From Nephromyces sp. MM_2019 (taxonomy: Eukaryota > Apicomplexa > Aconoidasida > Nephromycida): a stretch of DNA of 20,543 nt. A program made the translations under genes and the position numbers. The stretch covers positions 1-20,543 of the forward strand of contig JADHZB010000379.1 of the NCBI GenBank assembly GCA_015657535.1. The letters are read 5' to 3'. Below, piece by piece: positions 10,870-20,102 of this stretch. The notes below the pieces were generated by a model. That model saw only the letters and a program-made list of their open reading frames with translations, had not been told where the DNA came from and did no database searches. Every line of letters begins with the position of its first letter. Position 1 is the stretch's first letter.

Positions 10870-13800
10870 ATGTCTGTGAGTGTTCTTGAACAACTGAGAA
10901 GTGACCAGGAAGAGATCGAATTACTTCAAAGTTCGGTGGTTAAATTACTGGGAGAAAGAGAGAGTAAGAAGAAGTTACAAGTTTTGTATGATAATGCAAT
11001 TAAGGATCGTGTGCAACTCATACAAACCAAGGCAAAAAATTGCTTGACATTATATAGAGACGAAGACAATATAAAGAGTGAAGAAATCTCATTTTTGGGA
11101 GGTAATACTACACACTAACAAGATACATATACTACAATGTCCATTGCGTCTATTGAATTTGCATATGTGTTTGGATTTTTGTGTGAATTTGGGTTTTTGT
11201 GTATTTGAAGCCTTTTATATTTGGACTTATTTTGTGCCTGTGCATATATTATTCTGTTTATTTCAATGCATTTGAAAGTGTATCCCATTAATAAAATAAT
11301 CATATAAACACACCCCTCATACTCAAATTATATATACTACACACAGGCCAAACTGCAGATAAAGGAGGTAACCGGCAATCCGATGTGTGGACACACTTCT
11401 ATGATCGAATTAAACACCTTAAAGATTATTATAAGAAATTTGAGTCACTTAACATTACACCTGAAATTAGAGATGTCAATTTCCTTGTGAATGAGGGCAT
11501 ACAGGTATGTGTGTGTAATACACACAATTCACACCTATACCTAGTCTTTGTTGTGTAGAGATGCTATCTTACAAAAAGATTATTTGAATAACTATTTTAT
11601 TCTAATCTACACATTCTCATGTTTTAAATTTATAACTATAATCTCTTTATAAGATTATTTGTATAATCATAATCTTTAACTTAAATTTAACACAATACAA
11701 ATAAGTTTCATCTAACCCCTCACCTTTCTAACACACACACATATATCCATATAATCCCTAAGATTACTCTACATTTACATTTATATGTGTATCTTTAGCC
11801 TTATTTCACAATGATTTATAATATGAGAAAACATACTCACACAAGTCAATATACTCACATTTAACCCAATTGATATTCATACACATATATTTACGCAAAT
11901 ATTTATTTACACATATATGTTTTTACACGCATATATTCTCATATATATATATATATATTTACACACATACGTATTTGCATATTTATAACTATTTACACAT
12001 ATATATATTTACACATATATATATATATATAAACACATATATTCGCACATATCTATGTATAGGAATATATACACACGTTTATACATATATATTTATACAC
12101 ACACACATTTTTACACATATATACAGAATAGTGAAGCTGATATATTATTTTCTGACGAAGAGAAATTAGGCAAATTTCTCGATTTGAATGAATTATATAC
12201 AAAATTTACTAATTTGACTAAATTACAAGCTTATAAGATTAATGAACATCGTTTATCAGAAGTAATATATATATATATATATGTGTGTGTGTATGTATGT
12301 GCATATGTCTATATGTAATTATGTGTGTGTTTGTATACGTGTATTCATGTATGTATATGTGTGTGTGTATTGACGTGTGGTTATGTGCATGTATATATGC
12401 TTGTATATTTATTTATATAGTTACATGTATATGTATAAATATGGTTATTTACGTGTATATATATATCTGTGCGTGTATGCCTGTGTGTAAACAGATTGCT
12501 AATATAAAAAAGCATAATCCACAGGCAGATGATAATAAAATTTATTCTGAAATTAAGTCATATGAAGAAATTGACTACATTACCTACCTGGGAACATTCT
12601 ATAAGTAAGTGGCCTTGTTTACACACACACACAAATATATATATAGGTACAGAGGGTTTATACCCCTCAAGAATTTATAAACCCTCTTATAATCACCAAT
12701 TTAGAAGTATTTATTTAATTTTATTTCAACACACAATTCTATAACGAATTTTGCATTACCCCCCCTTTAAACAAGCCTTATGTACACATTCACACATACA
12801 AACGTAGCTTATAAATCACACACAATTTATTACATCAGATTTGAAAATATACCTCGATATTGCAAATATAAAGATGAAGAGTACAAAAGCTATTTAGAAC
12901 ATTTGTTTAATTATCTACAAGATTTCTTTATGAGGCAAAATCCCCTATCTAATCATGAAGAGGTATGTATATATATATATATGTGTGTATTTATATAGGT
13001 TTGTTTGTATATATAGGTATATATATATATATATATATTTATATATGTGTGTTTCTATATATGTGTGTTTCTATATATGTGTGTATATATGTATGTTTCT
13101 ATATATGTGTGTATATATGTGTGTTTCTATATATGTGTGTATATGCGTGTTTCTATATATGTGTGTGTATGTGTATGTGTGACACATATAAACATATATA
13201 CAAGTGCTTGCAATATATACAACACAATGACTGTGCATATATAAACGTATACTTTTAAAATACCAATAGGATGTGTATGCATGTATTATTCTAACTTTTT
13301 AATTACATACATATATCCACACACACTCAGCTAATAAACCAAATCGATACTGAATTTGAATATAACTGGGAAAATAAATTGTTAAATGGTTGGAGTACAT
13401 TGACTTATAAATCTCCCCTCTATTCTCTCCCCTCTGATAAATTATTTTCAACTGAAGGGACTTTTGAATCACACACCAAAGTAAATATTCTTACATATAT
13501 AGTTATACTACACATTAGAGACTATTAATACATACACATAACCTATCCATCAATAAATACTTACACACACATACACAGACACACACACACACACATACAC
13601 CGACACACACACACACAGACACATCGACACACCGACACACACACACACAGACACAGACACACAGACACAGACACACCGACACAGACAGACAGACAGACAC
13701 ACACACACACACACAGTCACACACACAGTCACACACACACACAGTCACACACACACCTACACGCACACACACAGTCACACACACACACACACGCACACAC

Positions 13801-16364
13801 ACACACACACATCTACACATTATAACTCAATTATATAGGGCAAGAAATATAAGGCCAATTTACAACGTTTTCAAGAGAAAACAATCGACGAACAAAATTT
13901 GGCCGTCGGTCAGTCAATCGAGGAAGACAAGGCCATTGCCAAATTCGAATTTTCCATACAAAAATTTGCTGAAATTATTGATGAAACAACTCAGGTAAAT
14001 GTGTGTGTGTATGTGTTGTATGTGTTGTGTGTGTCGTTGTGTGTTGTGTGTGTTGTGGTGTGTTGTGTGTGTTGTGTGTGTTGTGTGTGTTGTGGTGTGT
14101 TGTGTGTGTTGTGTGTGTTGTGTGTGTGTTGTGTGTATGTATTGTGTGTGTGTATTGTGTATTGTGTGTGTTGTGTGTGTTGTGTGTATGTATTGTGTAT
14201 GTGTATTGTGTATTGTGTGTGTTGTGTGTGTGTTGTGTGTATGTATTGTGTGTGTGTATTGTGTATTGTGTGTGTTTTGTGTATATGTATTGTGTGTGTT
14301 TTGTGTATATGTACTGTGTGTACATACATAGTATATGACTGGCTTTAATTATATCTTTGACTGGGTGTATCTGTTATTTTTGTCTTTATCATATACCCCC
14401 TTTATATCCTATACATTTGAATATATATAAAATACAGTGTGTAAATTATAATATACAAGTTAAGATGTGTAAAATCTAATGTGTAATTATATGTTTTTTC
14501 AATCAGAGAACCATTGAAAATTTACAAAAGAAACAATCTAGAACACTTCGTGAATATAATGAAACAGCAGCTTCTGATGGTATATTTTTATACACATTAA
14601 CACATATATATATATGTTCACACACGCATAAACCCATACATTATCATACACATTAAGGCATATATTTAAACCACACACACAAACTAAATATATACCTATA
14701 AATAGGTCATACATATTAACTCCTCCAACCCTTTCCATATACACACTCTATATATAATATTTTGTGTGTAGATGATGAAACACCCAATGACAGTACTCAA
14801 TTTACAGCAGAACCACAAGTTGACTCTGATGCAGATGATGAAGATGAGAAACCTATATACAATCCACTTAACTTACCCCTAGGTCACACATTAACTATGT
14901 CTTTACTAGAAAAATTTTTACACATTCACCTTTAGACACTTACAAATACCCCCTTGCACACTTTTATAATTACCCTCCTACACAAATCTACTCCTTTACC
15001 CATACAAAACATATTGGCATATACATACACGTACAAATATGTTTACACACCCCTAATTCTAAGTACATTTACACACAACTATATGTCCACACATCTCATT
15101 CTAAGTACATCTACACACAACTATATGTACACACATCTCATTCTAAATACATCTACATACAACTATATGTACACACTCCTAAATATATATACACACCTAC
15201 ATACAACTATATTTACACACCCCTAAATATATATACACACACACAACACACATATATATAAATATATATATAAATTTATACAGGTTGGGATGGCAAACCT
15301 ATACCATTTTGGTTATATAAATTACATGGTTTGGGAACAGAGTTTAAATGTGAAATTTGTGGGAATTACTCATATTGGGGTAGGAGGGCCTTTGAACGAC
15401 ATTTTCAAGAGTGGAGGCATGCCTTTGGTATGAGGAGTTTAAAGATACCCAACACACGCCATTTCAAGGTGATTTGTTACACACACACATTATGCATATA
15501 TTGCTTAATTATATATACACACATTATGCATATATTGCTTAATTATATATACACACATTATGTATATGTTGCTTAATTATATATACACACATTATGTATA
15601 TGTTGCTTAATTATATATACACACATTATGCATATATTGCTTAATTATATATACACACATTATGTATATGTTGCTTAATTATATATACACTCATTATGTA
15701 TGTACACAAGCATATTTTTCATGCACTCAAGTACACTGTTTATACATACTCACACATACTATGTAATACACACAAACACACACTGTGTGGTGCACACTAT
15801 GTAATTTTATATGAGGCAGGAATATAGTTTATATATTTAACTTTATATATTTTACACACACATGTAATTTATATAATAATTTACACATTTTTATTTAAAT
15901 TACAGGAAATTACAAAAATCACTGATGCTGTGTCTCTATATGAAAAATTGAAGAAACAAGCTGATTTCAATGTAAATAAATTTTAATTTTTCCATATATA
16001 TTTGTATGTATTGCTATATATATATATGTGCGTGTGTATTAATACGGTATTTGTGTATATGTAATTAAATTGCGTGTTTGAAAATATATAGTTAAAACAT
16101 GTGTGTAATTATACAATTAACTACATGTTGTATATATATATATAAATAATTACAATGTGAATGTAAGTTTCCAACTAGTTATATTGTGTGTGTATATTAT
16201 AAACATATATTTATATCGTATGTCTACTTATTAATTCTTGCTACACACATATTTATACTATATAGGGATTTACTAATGAGAATGAAATTGAGTGTGAAGA
16301 CTCTCAAGGAAATGTGATGAGTGCACGTGCTTATGAAGATCTCAGGCGACAAGGATTACTATAA
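10870..16364 (+). CDS. SF3A3: splicing factor 3A subunit 3 (SF3a60/Prp9), 12 exons
   Basis: SF3a60 is a subunit of the SF3a complex of the nuclear U2 snRNP, needed to build the prespliceosome at the branch site. Exons: 10870-11101, 11347-11504, 12127-12261, 12495-12604, 12839-12962, 13331-13480, 13839-13994, 14507-14579, 14772-14882, 15284-15468, 15906-15971, 16266-16364. All introns are GT-AG, phases match, and the product is 532 residues (human about 500). The N-terminus ([13 protein letters not shown]) matches the family start and sets the ATG; the upstream frame is open but is only biased sequence. Exon 2 carries the segment expected to bind the SF3a66 partner ([16 protein letters not shown]). 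[12 protein letters not shown] and [12 protein letters not shown] follow. An acidic linker (380-410) precedes the highly conserved tail: [20 protein letters not shown], a matrin-type C2H2 zinc finger (Cys439, Cys442, His456, His462), and an end in [10 protein letters not shown]. The SAP-like middle of animal homologues is not evident. Confidence 0.95.
11102..11346 (+). other. SF3A3 intron 1
   Basis: 245 bases, donor GTAATA and acceptor ACACACAG, splitting a Gly codon (phase 1). The middle is TG-rich (TTTGTGTGAATTTGGG) and the last 40 bases are CA-rich. Retaining the intron would stop translation within four codons. Confidence 0.85.
11505..12126 (+). other. SF3A3 intron 2, longest intron, mixed simple sequence
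   Basis: 622 bases, donor GTATGTGTGTGT and acceptor ATATACAG, phase 0. It opens with a short TG run that turns at once into TACACACAA, so these ends can pair with each other. The 3' two-fifths (about 11870-12126) is built of TATA, CACA and TTTACACATATA words. The frame at 11870-12169 is this simple sequence. Confidence 0.85.
12262..12494 (+). repeat. SF3A3 intron 3, TA then TG simple sequence
   Basis: 233 bases, donor GTAATA and acceptor TAAACAG, phase 0. After a TA run (12264-12281) nearly the whole intron is TGTGTA and TGTATG words. This is the opposite strand bias to intron 4. Confidence 0.85.
12605..12838 (+). other. SF3A3 intron 4, CA type
   Basis: 234 bases, donor GTAAGT and acceptor ACATCAG, phase 2. 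It carries a CA run (12621-12632), a C run (CCCCCCC near 12760) and CA words near the acceptor. Reading on past the donor gives an in-frame TAA at once. Confidence 0.85.
12963..13330 (+). repeat. SF3A3 intron 5, TG tandem repeat then CA end
   Basis: 368 bases, donor GTATGT and acceptor ACACTCAG, phase 0. From about 13036 to 13180 TATATGTGTGTTTC recurs: the TTTC marker lies at 13052, 13068, 13096, 13124 and 13150, so the spacing is 16, 28, 28 and 26 bases. From about 13183 the strand bias switches to CA up to the acceptor. Confidence 0.85.
13481..13838 (+). repeat. SF3A3 intron 6, CA block with GACA/GTCA interruptions
   Basis: 358 bases, donor GTAAAT and acceptor TATATAG, phase 0. From 13562 to 13812 it is almost pure CACA interrupted by GACA, CCGACA and AGTCACACAC. 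The minus-strand Cys/Val frames at 13515-13820 are this repeat. Confidence 0.85.
13995..14506 (+). repeat. SF3A3 intron 7, TGTGTTG/TGTAT tandem block
   Basis: 512 bases, donor GTAAAT and acceptor TTTTTTCAATCAG with a good pyrimidine tract, phase 0. From about 14000 to 14330 it consists of TGTGTGTTG, TGTGTATGTATTG and related words and has no C on the plus strand over long stretches. All six long frames in 13899-14348 owe their length to this repeat, except for the first 32 residues of one, which are exon 7. Confidence 0.9.
14580..14771 (+). other. SF3A3 intron 8, CA type
   Basis: 192 bases, the shortest intron of the gene. Donor GTATAT, acceptor TGTGTGTAG, phase 1, splitting an Asp codon. 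The body is TACACATT and CACACAC words. Confidence 0.85.
14883..15283 (+). repeat. SF3A3 intron 9 with a 42-bp tandem repeat
   Basis: 401 bases, donor GTCACA (weak) and acceptor TTATACAG, phase 1, splitting a Gly codon of the PLGWDGKP motif. AACTATATGT marks the unit at 15077, 15119 and 15161 (period 42), and a shortened, drifted copy follows at 15205. A partial copy precedes, from about 15035. It is all CA-biased. Confidence 0.85.
15469..15905 (+). repeat. SF3A3 intron 10 with a 34-bp tandem repeat
   Basis: 437 bases, donor GTGATT and acceptor AATTACAG, phase 0. A 34-base unit containing TTGCTTAATTATATATACAC runs from about 15482 to 15701. The marker G is at 15494, 15528, 15562, 15596, 15630, 15664 and 15698, exactly 34 apart. 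Copies come in two types, TATGCATATATTGC and TATGTATATGTTGC. Confidence 0.9.
15972..16265 (+). other. SF3A3 intron 11, TG type
   Basis: 294 bases, donor GTAAAT and acceptor TATATAG, phase 0. It has TA runs (16017-16026, 16132-16143) and TGTG words, turning to CACA only in the last 30 bases. Confidence 0.85.
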
Positions 16365-16385
16365 TATTATATATATACAAACATT

Positions 16386-16421
<36 letters not shown>

Positions 16422-16950
16422 CCCACATATAAACTCATCTACACACATACACATCTACACTCTTAACACACATATTTACCTTTACCCATACATATATAAA
16501 TCTACACATACACACCTATAATCACGATTAGATACAAATCTAGACAAATACAGGCAGATACACATTCAAATACACACATATACACACATCTACACACACA
16601 TCACATAAGATTTATTACTACCTTTACCCTTATAATGACAATTCAAAATTACCCAAAATAAATATCACACACACTATAACATATGTTAAATTTGTGTCAA
16701 AAACTAGCCAATATATTTCAAAATTACACAGACAAAAATAAGCTACATATATCACACACATTGTGATATTATATATACACCTTTTGTTCCATAATATAAA
16801 AACATAAATAACGTATTTAGACACACATTAATATGTTTTGTTTATATTTTGATTATAATATCATTCTAAAAAACTCACTTTCTCAACTTCTATTTTTAAA
16901 CTTTCTAATTTTTATTTTATAAAAAATATATATGAAATAAGTCTGAAAGT
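16365..16950. other. 3' flank of SF3A3, CA-biased, no gene seen
   Basis: This holds the 3' untranslated region. It is CACATATA simple sequence up to about 16610, followed by plain AT-rich DNA. AATAAA at 16657-16662 could be a polyadenylation signal but is unremarkable in such DNA. The 64-codon minus-strand frame at 16630-16824 is AT-rich and hydrophobic and is not credible as a gene. Confidence 0.55.
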
Positions 16951-16974
16951 TTGTGTGTATTACCTAAAATAAAT

Positions 16975-17150
16975 TGTATATATATGTGTGTATGTGTGTG
17001 CGTGTGGGTGTTTTGTGTGTGTATGTGTTATTTTTTTTTGTGTGTGTGCGTGTTTTTGTATGTGTATATGTGTGTGTGTATGTGTGTGTGTGTATGTGTG
17101 TGTGTATGTGTGTGTATGTGTCTTTGTGTGTATGTGTGTGCTAATAAACA
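16975..17150. repeat. TG microsatellite block
   Basis: TGTG and TGTATG words with T-run and GTGCGTG interruptions. The bias flips abruptly from the CA-type DNA to its left. Long frames on both strands here are repeat readings. Confidence 0.9.
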
Positions 17151-18690
17151 AAAATTCATGAAATAATTTCATCTTATAATGAAATCGAAAATATAGAAAT
17201 ATTTCAAAAATTAGACGATTTAAATCACACACATACATATATAGGTGTATAAGATTTTAGACCCTTAAAATTTACTCTAAAAAATATCATTCATATATAT
17301 ATATATATATATATTCTTACATACAGTTACTACAGACATTTCTAATCAGTTATTTTCATTGAGTGTGTGCACACATTTGAATACTAGTCAAATTGTGTTT
17401 AGCTAAATCGTAGCCTTTATTATTTTCTTAGCTGATATATTATTATATGTATGTTCCTGATGTATTTTTGTATATTGTATATTTAATGATTTTATTATAT
17501 ATGTGTGGTTGCTGTGTGTGTATGTGTGCTATGTGTGTGTGTGTGTGCAATGTGTGTGGTGATTGTGTTATATATCTACTTGTGAGTTTAATGAGTGTAA
17601 AATGTGTGTGTTGATTGAGTGCAATTGTGTTTATCTGTAGAGTGAGAGCAATGTGTATGTTGTGAATGCAATATTTGTGTGTGTAGAATGAGTATAGTAT
17701 ATATGTGTGTAGAATGTGTGCAATATGTGTGTTTAAGTAATGAGTTTATTATATATTTTTGTACAAGGGCTTTGTTAAGTCTTTATAGTGTGGGGATTGT
17801 GTGTATGCACGCGTTTATTAATATGTGTATGTAATGTAAATTGATGAGGGCTTGAACTGATATATATATATATATATATATTGTATATAAGTTAATTCTA
17901 ATTAAACTTTTTTCAGACAAATTTGTATAAAATTAAAAATCGTTGGACTGGCGACGTTATATCGAATACTTTCATCGTTTATATAAATTAATATATATTC
18001 TATTAATTTATACACATTTTAAGTTACTTAAACACATTTTAAATTTCTCACAAATGTTTTATATTTCTTGCATACATTTTATATTTCTTGCATACATTTT
18101 ATATTTCTTGCAAACATTTTAGATTTCTTAAACACATAGACTTTTTATACATATTTCATATTTTTTACACACATTTTATATTTCTTTTACACATTGCATA
18201 TCTCTTACTCACACTATAATTTGTATACAATATTTTTCTTACAATCTATTTTTTATCTACACACAGTACATTTACTTATATAGTGTGGTTTTATACACAG
18301 TTTGTACTTTTTACAATAATTTCACTTTATAATATATAGTTATTTTTTAAACAGACAGTTTCATACTTATGTTGTACACATTGATTTGCGCGTTTCGATA
18401 AATGTTAACAAAATTAATTTGATGTGAAGTTTACTCAAATAAATATTTTCACTATATATATATAAATATATATTATAAATGTGCGTGTGTATCTGCTTCC
18501 GCAATATCTACCTAAGTATGTGTGTATTTCCCAAGTATCTAGGCATTTATGTGTAAAGATTTTTAGCACTACATATGGGTGTGTAGCTGCTATCTGTTTT
18601 AATAGTGTATACATACAAATAGATATGTGTATCTAGCTATATTTTAGCAGTATATATACGCGCCTTTTGTTCTTGTTTGCAAATTCTAGA
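17151..18690. other. AT-rich spacer with loose TG words, no proven gene
   Basis: 17500-17850 is loosely TG-rich (AATGTGTGTG, GAGTGTAAAATG words) without a fixed unit. TA runs lie at 17296-17313 and 17861-17880. A short exon-like frame follows the acceptor TTTTTTCAG at 17917-17991, and another open stretch lies at 18356-18427 after TTTAAACAG. Neither could be joined to other exons. Confidence 0.5.
18008..18215. repeat. degenerate 20-bp tandem repeat
   Basis: CATACATTTTATATTTCTTG is exact in adjacent copies at 18071-18090 and 18091-18110. Copies with drift extend left to ACATTTTAAGTTACTT (near 18012) and right through ACACATTTTATATTTCTT (near 18170). Confidence 0.8.
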
Positions 18691-18696
18691 TTTCTA

Positions 18697-18699
18697 CAC

Positions 18700-18737
<38 letters not shown>

Positions 18738-19092
18738 CTCCATCAACCCACCCACTCACACACATGCACATACACACACATACACACCTACACACACACA
18801 CACGCACACTCACAAATACACTCTCACACATACACTTGCACACACACACACATTCACACACACTTGCACACACACATATACTCACTTGCACACACACACA
18901 CACTCACTTGCACACACACACACACTCACTTGCACACACACACACACTCCTTGCACATACACACACACCAACTTGCACACACACACACACTCACTTGCAC
19001 ACACACACACACTCACTTGCACACACACACACACTCACTTGCACACACACACACACTCACTTGCACACACACACACACCAACTTGCACACTC
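18697..19092. repeat. CA block with a 22-bp minisatellite
   Basis: The first part is CACA with CCTACA and CACTCA variants. From about 18830 a unit ACTTGCACACACACACACAC repeats: CTTG starts at 18907, 18929, 18950, 18972, 18994, 19016, 19038, 19060 and 19082, almost exactly 22 apart. The long His/Thr and Cys/Val frames here are repeat readings. Confidence 0.95.
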
Positions 19093-19512
19093 ACACACAC
19101 TGTTCTGATAAATATAATTTTAGACATAAAATTGATTTGTTTTTGTATCTACTTGTCAAAGTGTATAAAAGTGTTAACCCTTATACATTATCAAAGTATG
19201 TGTAAATTCTCCCCGATATCGTTTATCAATCAATGACAACACATTTTTAGTTATTTATACACACATTATCGTCCATAAATTTTATATATAATTATTCACT
19301 CGTGTGTGTGTGTTTGTGTGGCATATCTTTGTGTTATTTTTTGTTTGATGTGTATATGTTAATTTTGTATAATGTGTATATGTTTATTTTAGTCTGATGT
19401 GTGTTACATAACTATTTTGTGTGTGATTTTTCACGATTTATAGACAAATTGTGTGTGTAATAATAATATATATGTGAAACTTGTTTAAAATTTAATAACT
19501 ATATATATATAT
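19093..19512. other. AT-rich spacer, no gene seen
   Basis: No frame of note other than the tail of the repeat frame from the left. TG words return from about 19302, so the strand bias switches from CA to TG here. TGATGTGTATATGTT-like words recur at 19347 and 19367. Confidence 0.5.
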
Positions 19513-19735
19513 ATATGTGTATGTGTGTGTATGTGTGTGTCTGTGTAATTTAAATATAATAATATATATGATATGGGCGAAATGTAATATTTTCTATAAG
19601 ACCAAGAGAATAAATATCTAGATAATAAAATGGGAATAAATTTGTGTGTGTGTGGATTGTGTGTGTGTGTGTGTATTGTGTGTGTATGTGTGTATTGTGC
19701 GTGTGTATGTGTATTGTGTGTGTGTGTGTATTGTT
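19513..19735. repeat. TG simple-sequence blocks
   Basis: Two TGTG blocks (19513-19543 and 19642-19733) are separated by about 100 bases of AT-rich unique sequence. The second contains TGTGTATTGTGTG units and leads straight into the duplicated element at 19733. Confidence 0.85.
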
Positions 19736-19785
19736 GAGTCAATTAACTTTTGATGGAGCTTATAATATAAAAATTATATTTATTG
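19733..19785. repeat. duplicated element, copy 1
   Basis: TTGAGTCAATTAACTTTTGA, then TGGAGCTTATAATATAAAAA. The second copy begins 244 bases further on. The two are collinear for roughly 50-60 bases with scattered substitutions. Confidence 0.75.
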
Positions 19786-19801
19786 TACGAGTGTGTGTGT
19801 G

Positions 19802-19950
19802 TAGTGTGTTATGTGCTTGCGTGTGTGTAGTTTATTATGTGCGTGCGTGTGTGTAGTTTATTATGCGCGTGTGTGTGTGTAGTTTATTATGTGCGTGTGT
19901 GTGTGTGTAGTTTATTATGTGCGTGTGTGTGTGTGTCGTATTATGTGTGT
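19802..19950. repeat. 26-28-bp TG minisatellite between the duplicated elements
   Basis: TAGTTTATTATG(T/C)GCGTG followed by TGTG repeats. TAG starts at 19802, 19828, 19854, 19880 and 19908, with a degenerate copy at about 19936. Unit length grows from 26 to 28 with the TG run. Confidence 0.9.
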
Positions 19951-19976
19951 GTGTTTGTGTGTGGCTATATGGTATG

Positions 19977-20042
19977 GGTTGAGTCAATTGACTTTTGGTG
20001 GAGTATATAATTTAAAAATTTTATTTATTTATATTATTGTAG
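19977..20042. repeat. duplicated element, copy 2
   Basis: TTGAGTCAATTGACTTTTGG, then TGGAGTATATAATTTAAAAA. It contains a perfect 12-bp palindrome, AGTCAATTGACT (19982-19993), which copy 1 has lost by one change. It is followed by an acceptor-like TTATTGTAG. Confidence 0.75.
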
Positions 20043-20102
20043 GAAATGTTATACTATTTTTACCGAATTGGTGTTAATGCTGGAAAACACATTTTTAATT
20101 GA

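Noticed and set aside
13515..14348. Six long frames of Cys/Val or His/Thr repeats on both strands
   Set aside because: They are readings of the CA block in intron 6 and the TG block in intron 7. Only the first 32 residues of the frame at 13899 are real, as part of exon 7.
16630..16824. 64-codon hydrophobic minus-strand frame
   Set aside because: AT-rich composition and tyrosine/valine repetition typical of antisense CACA-type DNA; no support for a membrane protein gene.
18667..19236. 189-codon His/Thr-rich frame
   Set aside because: It is the translation of the CA minisatellite with an AT-rich tail; a dinucleotide repeat gives open frames on both strands.
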